35,887 nt of DNA from Myxococcus vastator (GTDB taxonomy: Bacteria; Myxococcota; Myxococcia; Myxococcales; Myxococcaceae), in NCBI RefSeq assembly GCF_010894475.1, contig NZ_JAAIYB010000029.1, positions 1 to 35,887 on the forward strand, written 5' to 3'. Positions 35,611 through 35,887 of the stretch are shown piece after piece (positions within the stretch are counted from its first letter, which is position 1; the number at the start of each line of letters is the position of its first letter). The position numbers and the translations under genes were made by a program. A model generated the notes under the pieces. It was not told the DNA's origin and made no database searches. It was given only the letters and a program-made list of their open reading frames with translations.

Positions 35611-35887
35611 TCACGGCCGGCGCACCACCCGGTGCGCCCCGCGCAGCAGCGACAGCCACCGCGCCCCCGCCTCCAGCGCCGGGCCCTGCGCCTCCGCCAG
35701 GGCGATGGGCAGGTGCGTATTCGGTGACACCTCGTCCAGGGACGTCGGGTCCAAATCCAACGTCCCACCCGCCGCCAGCGCCACGCGCACCCAGGAGTGG
35801 GGGCGTGCCGGCCCGCCGTCCACCACCAGCAGCCCGTGCACCAGCGCCACCTTCACGCCCCGCGCGCGGGCCCCCGCGGCGAAGCGC
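35611..35887 (-). CDS. Transglutaminase-like protein (3' end only; gene leaves the window)
   Basis: The frame is open to the window edge, so only about the last 90 residues are seen; the GTG at 35856 is internal. The visible part matches the second half of a transglutaminase-like cysteine protease core: ARARGVKVALVHGLLVVDGG, then RPHSWVRVAL (catalytic His) and TLDLDPTSLDE (catalytic Asp), with the Cys upstream and out of view. Such proteins are often peptidases or peptide cyclising enzymes rather than crosslinkers. The stop lies nine bases from the astA stop, tail to tail. Confidence 0.75.
   Translation of the reverse strand, partial: RFAAGARARGVKVALVHGLLVVDGGPARPHSWVRVALAAGGTLDLDPTSLDEVSPNTHLPIALAEAQGPALEAGARWLSLLRGAHRVVRRP

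Overview
The window is high-GC DNA, about 70 percent by eye, with several marks of a myxobacterium close to Myxococcus or Corallococcus. These are a Ser/Thr protein kinase, a C-terminal MYXO-CTERM sorting tail, eight apparent lipoproteins, and what looks like a sitBAI-type toxin locus of the kind exchanged through the outer membrane by myxobacteria. The genus call is inference; no rRNA or other marker gene is present.

Layout. 1-2445 is the 3' part of a Ser/Thr kinase that carries a degenerate class III cyclase domain. 2446-5793 is an accessory island of visibly lower GC: a tRNA-Arg-like fragment, a uracil-DNA glycosylase-like gene, a DUF2019-type candidate immunity gene, a lipoprotein toxin with a C-terminal HNH-like domain, and a small lipoprotein. 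The last four lie on the minus strand, and the toxin and immunity genes overlap by ATGA. Upstream on the same strand are an NlpC/P60 lipoprotein and a very large zinc-ribbon polytopic membrane protein (6731-12283). 12479-21420 holds mixed cell-envelope and metabolic genes: a GNAT acetyltransferase, a cardiolipin-synthase-like PLD protein, a TerB-like/acyl-CoA oxidase fusion, a SnoaL-like lipoprotein, a membrane-anchored protein of 23-residue repeats, an M48 protease, an outer-membrane barrel-like protein, a DUF3293 protein and a small lipoprotein.

21566-27355 is core metabolism and proteostasis: clpP, fumC, a zinc-ribbon/PspC protein, and the glyoxylate shunt pair aceB-aceA behind an unusually AT-rich promoter region. 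FumC supplies malate from fumarate, and AceA and AceB turn isocitrate plus acetyl-CoA into succinate and malate. With the acyl-CoA oxidase this fits growth on fatty acids and acetate. 27534-35887 holds three small unknown genes, a B12-binding/radical SAM protein, a TPR/serine-hydrolase lipoprotein, an unknown 192-residue protein, an 800-base non-coding gap, a polysaccharide lyase with a MYXO-CTERM tail, astA (arginine succinylation), and the end of a transglutaminase-like gene that leaves the window.

The strongest candidate for an exciting system is the toxin/immunity island at 2807-5793. Second-tier items are the perfect 23-residue repeat protein, the uracil-DNA glycosylase relative with an altered active-site motif, the TerB-oxidase fusion, and a tandem repeat of a parS-like half-site upstream of astA.
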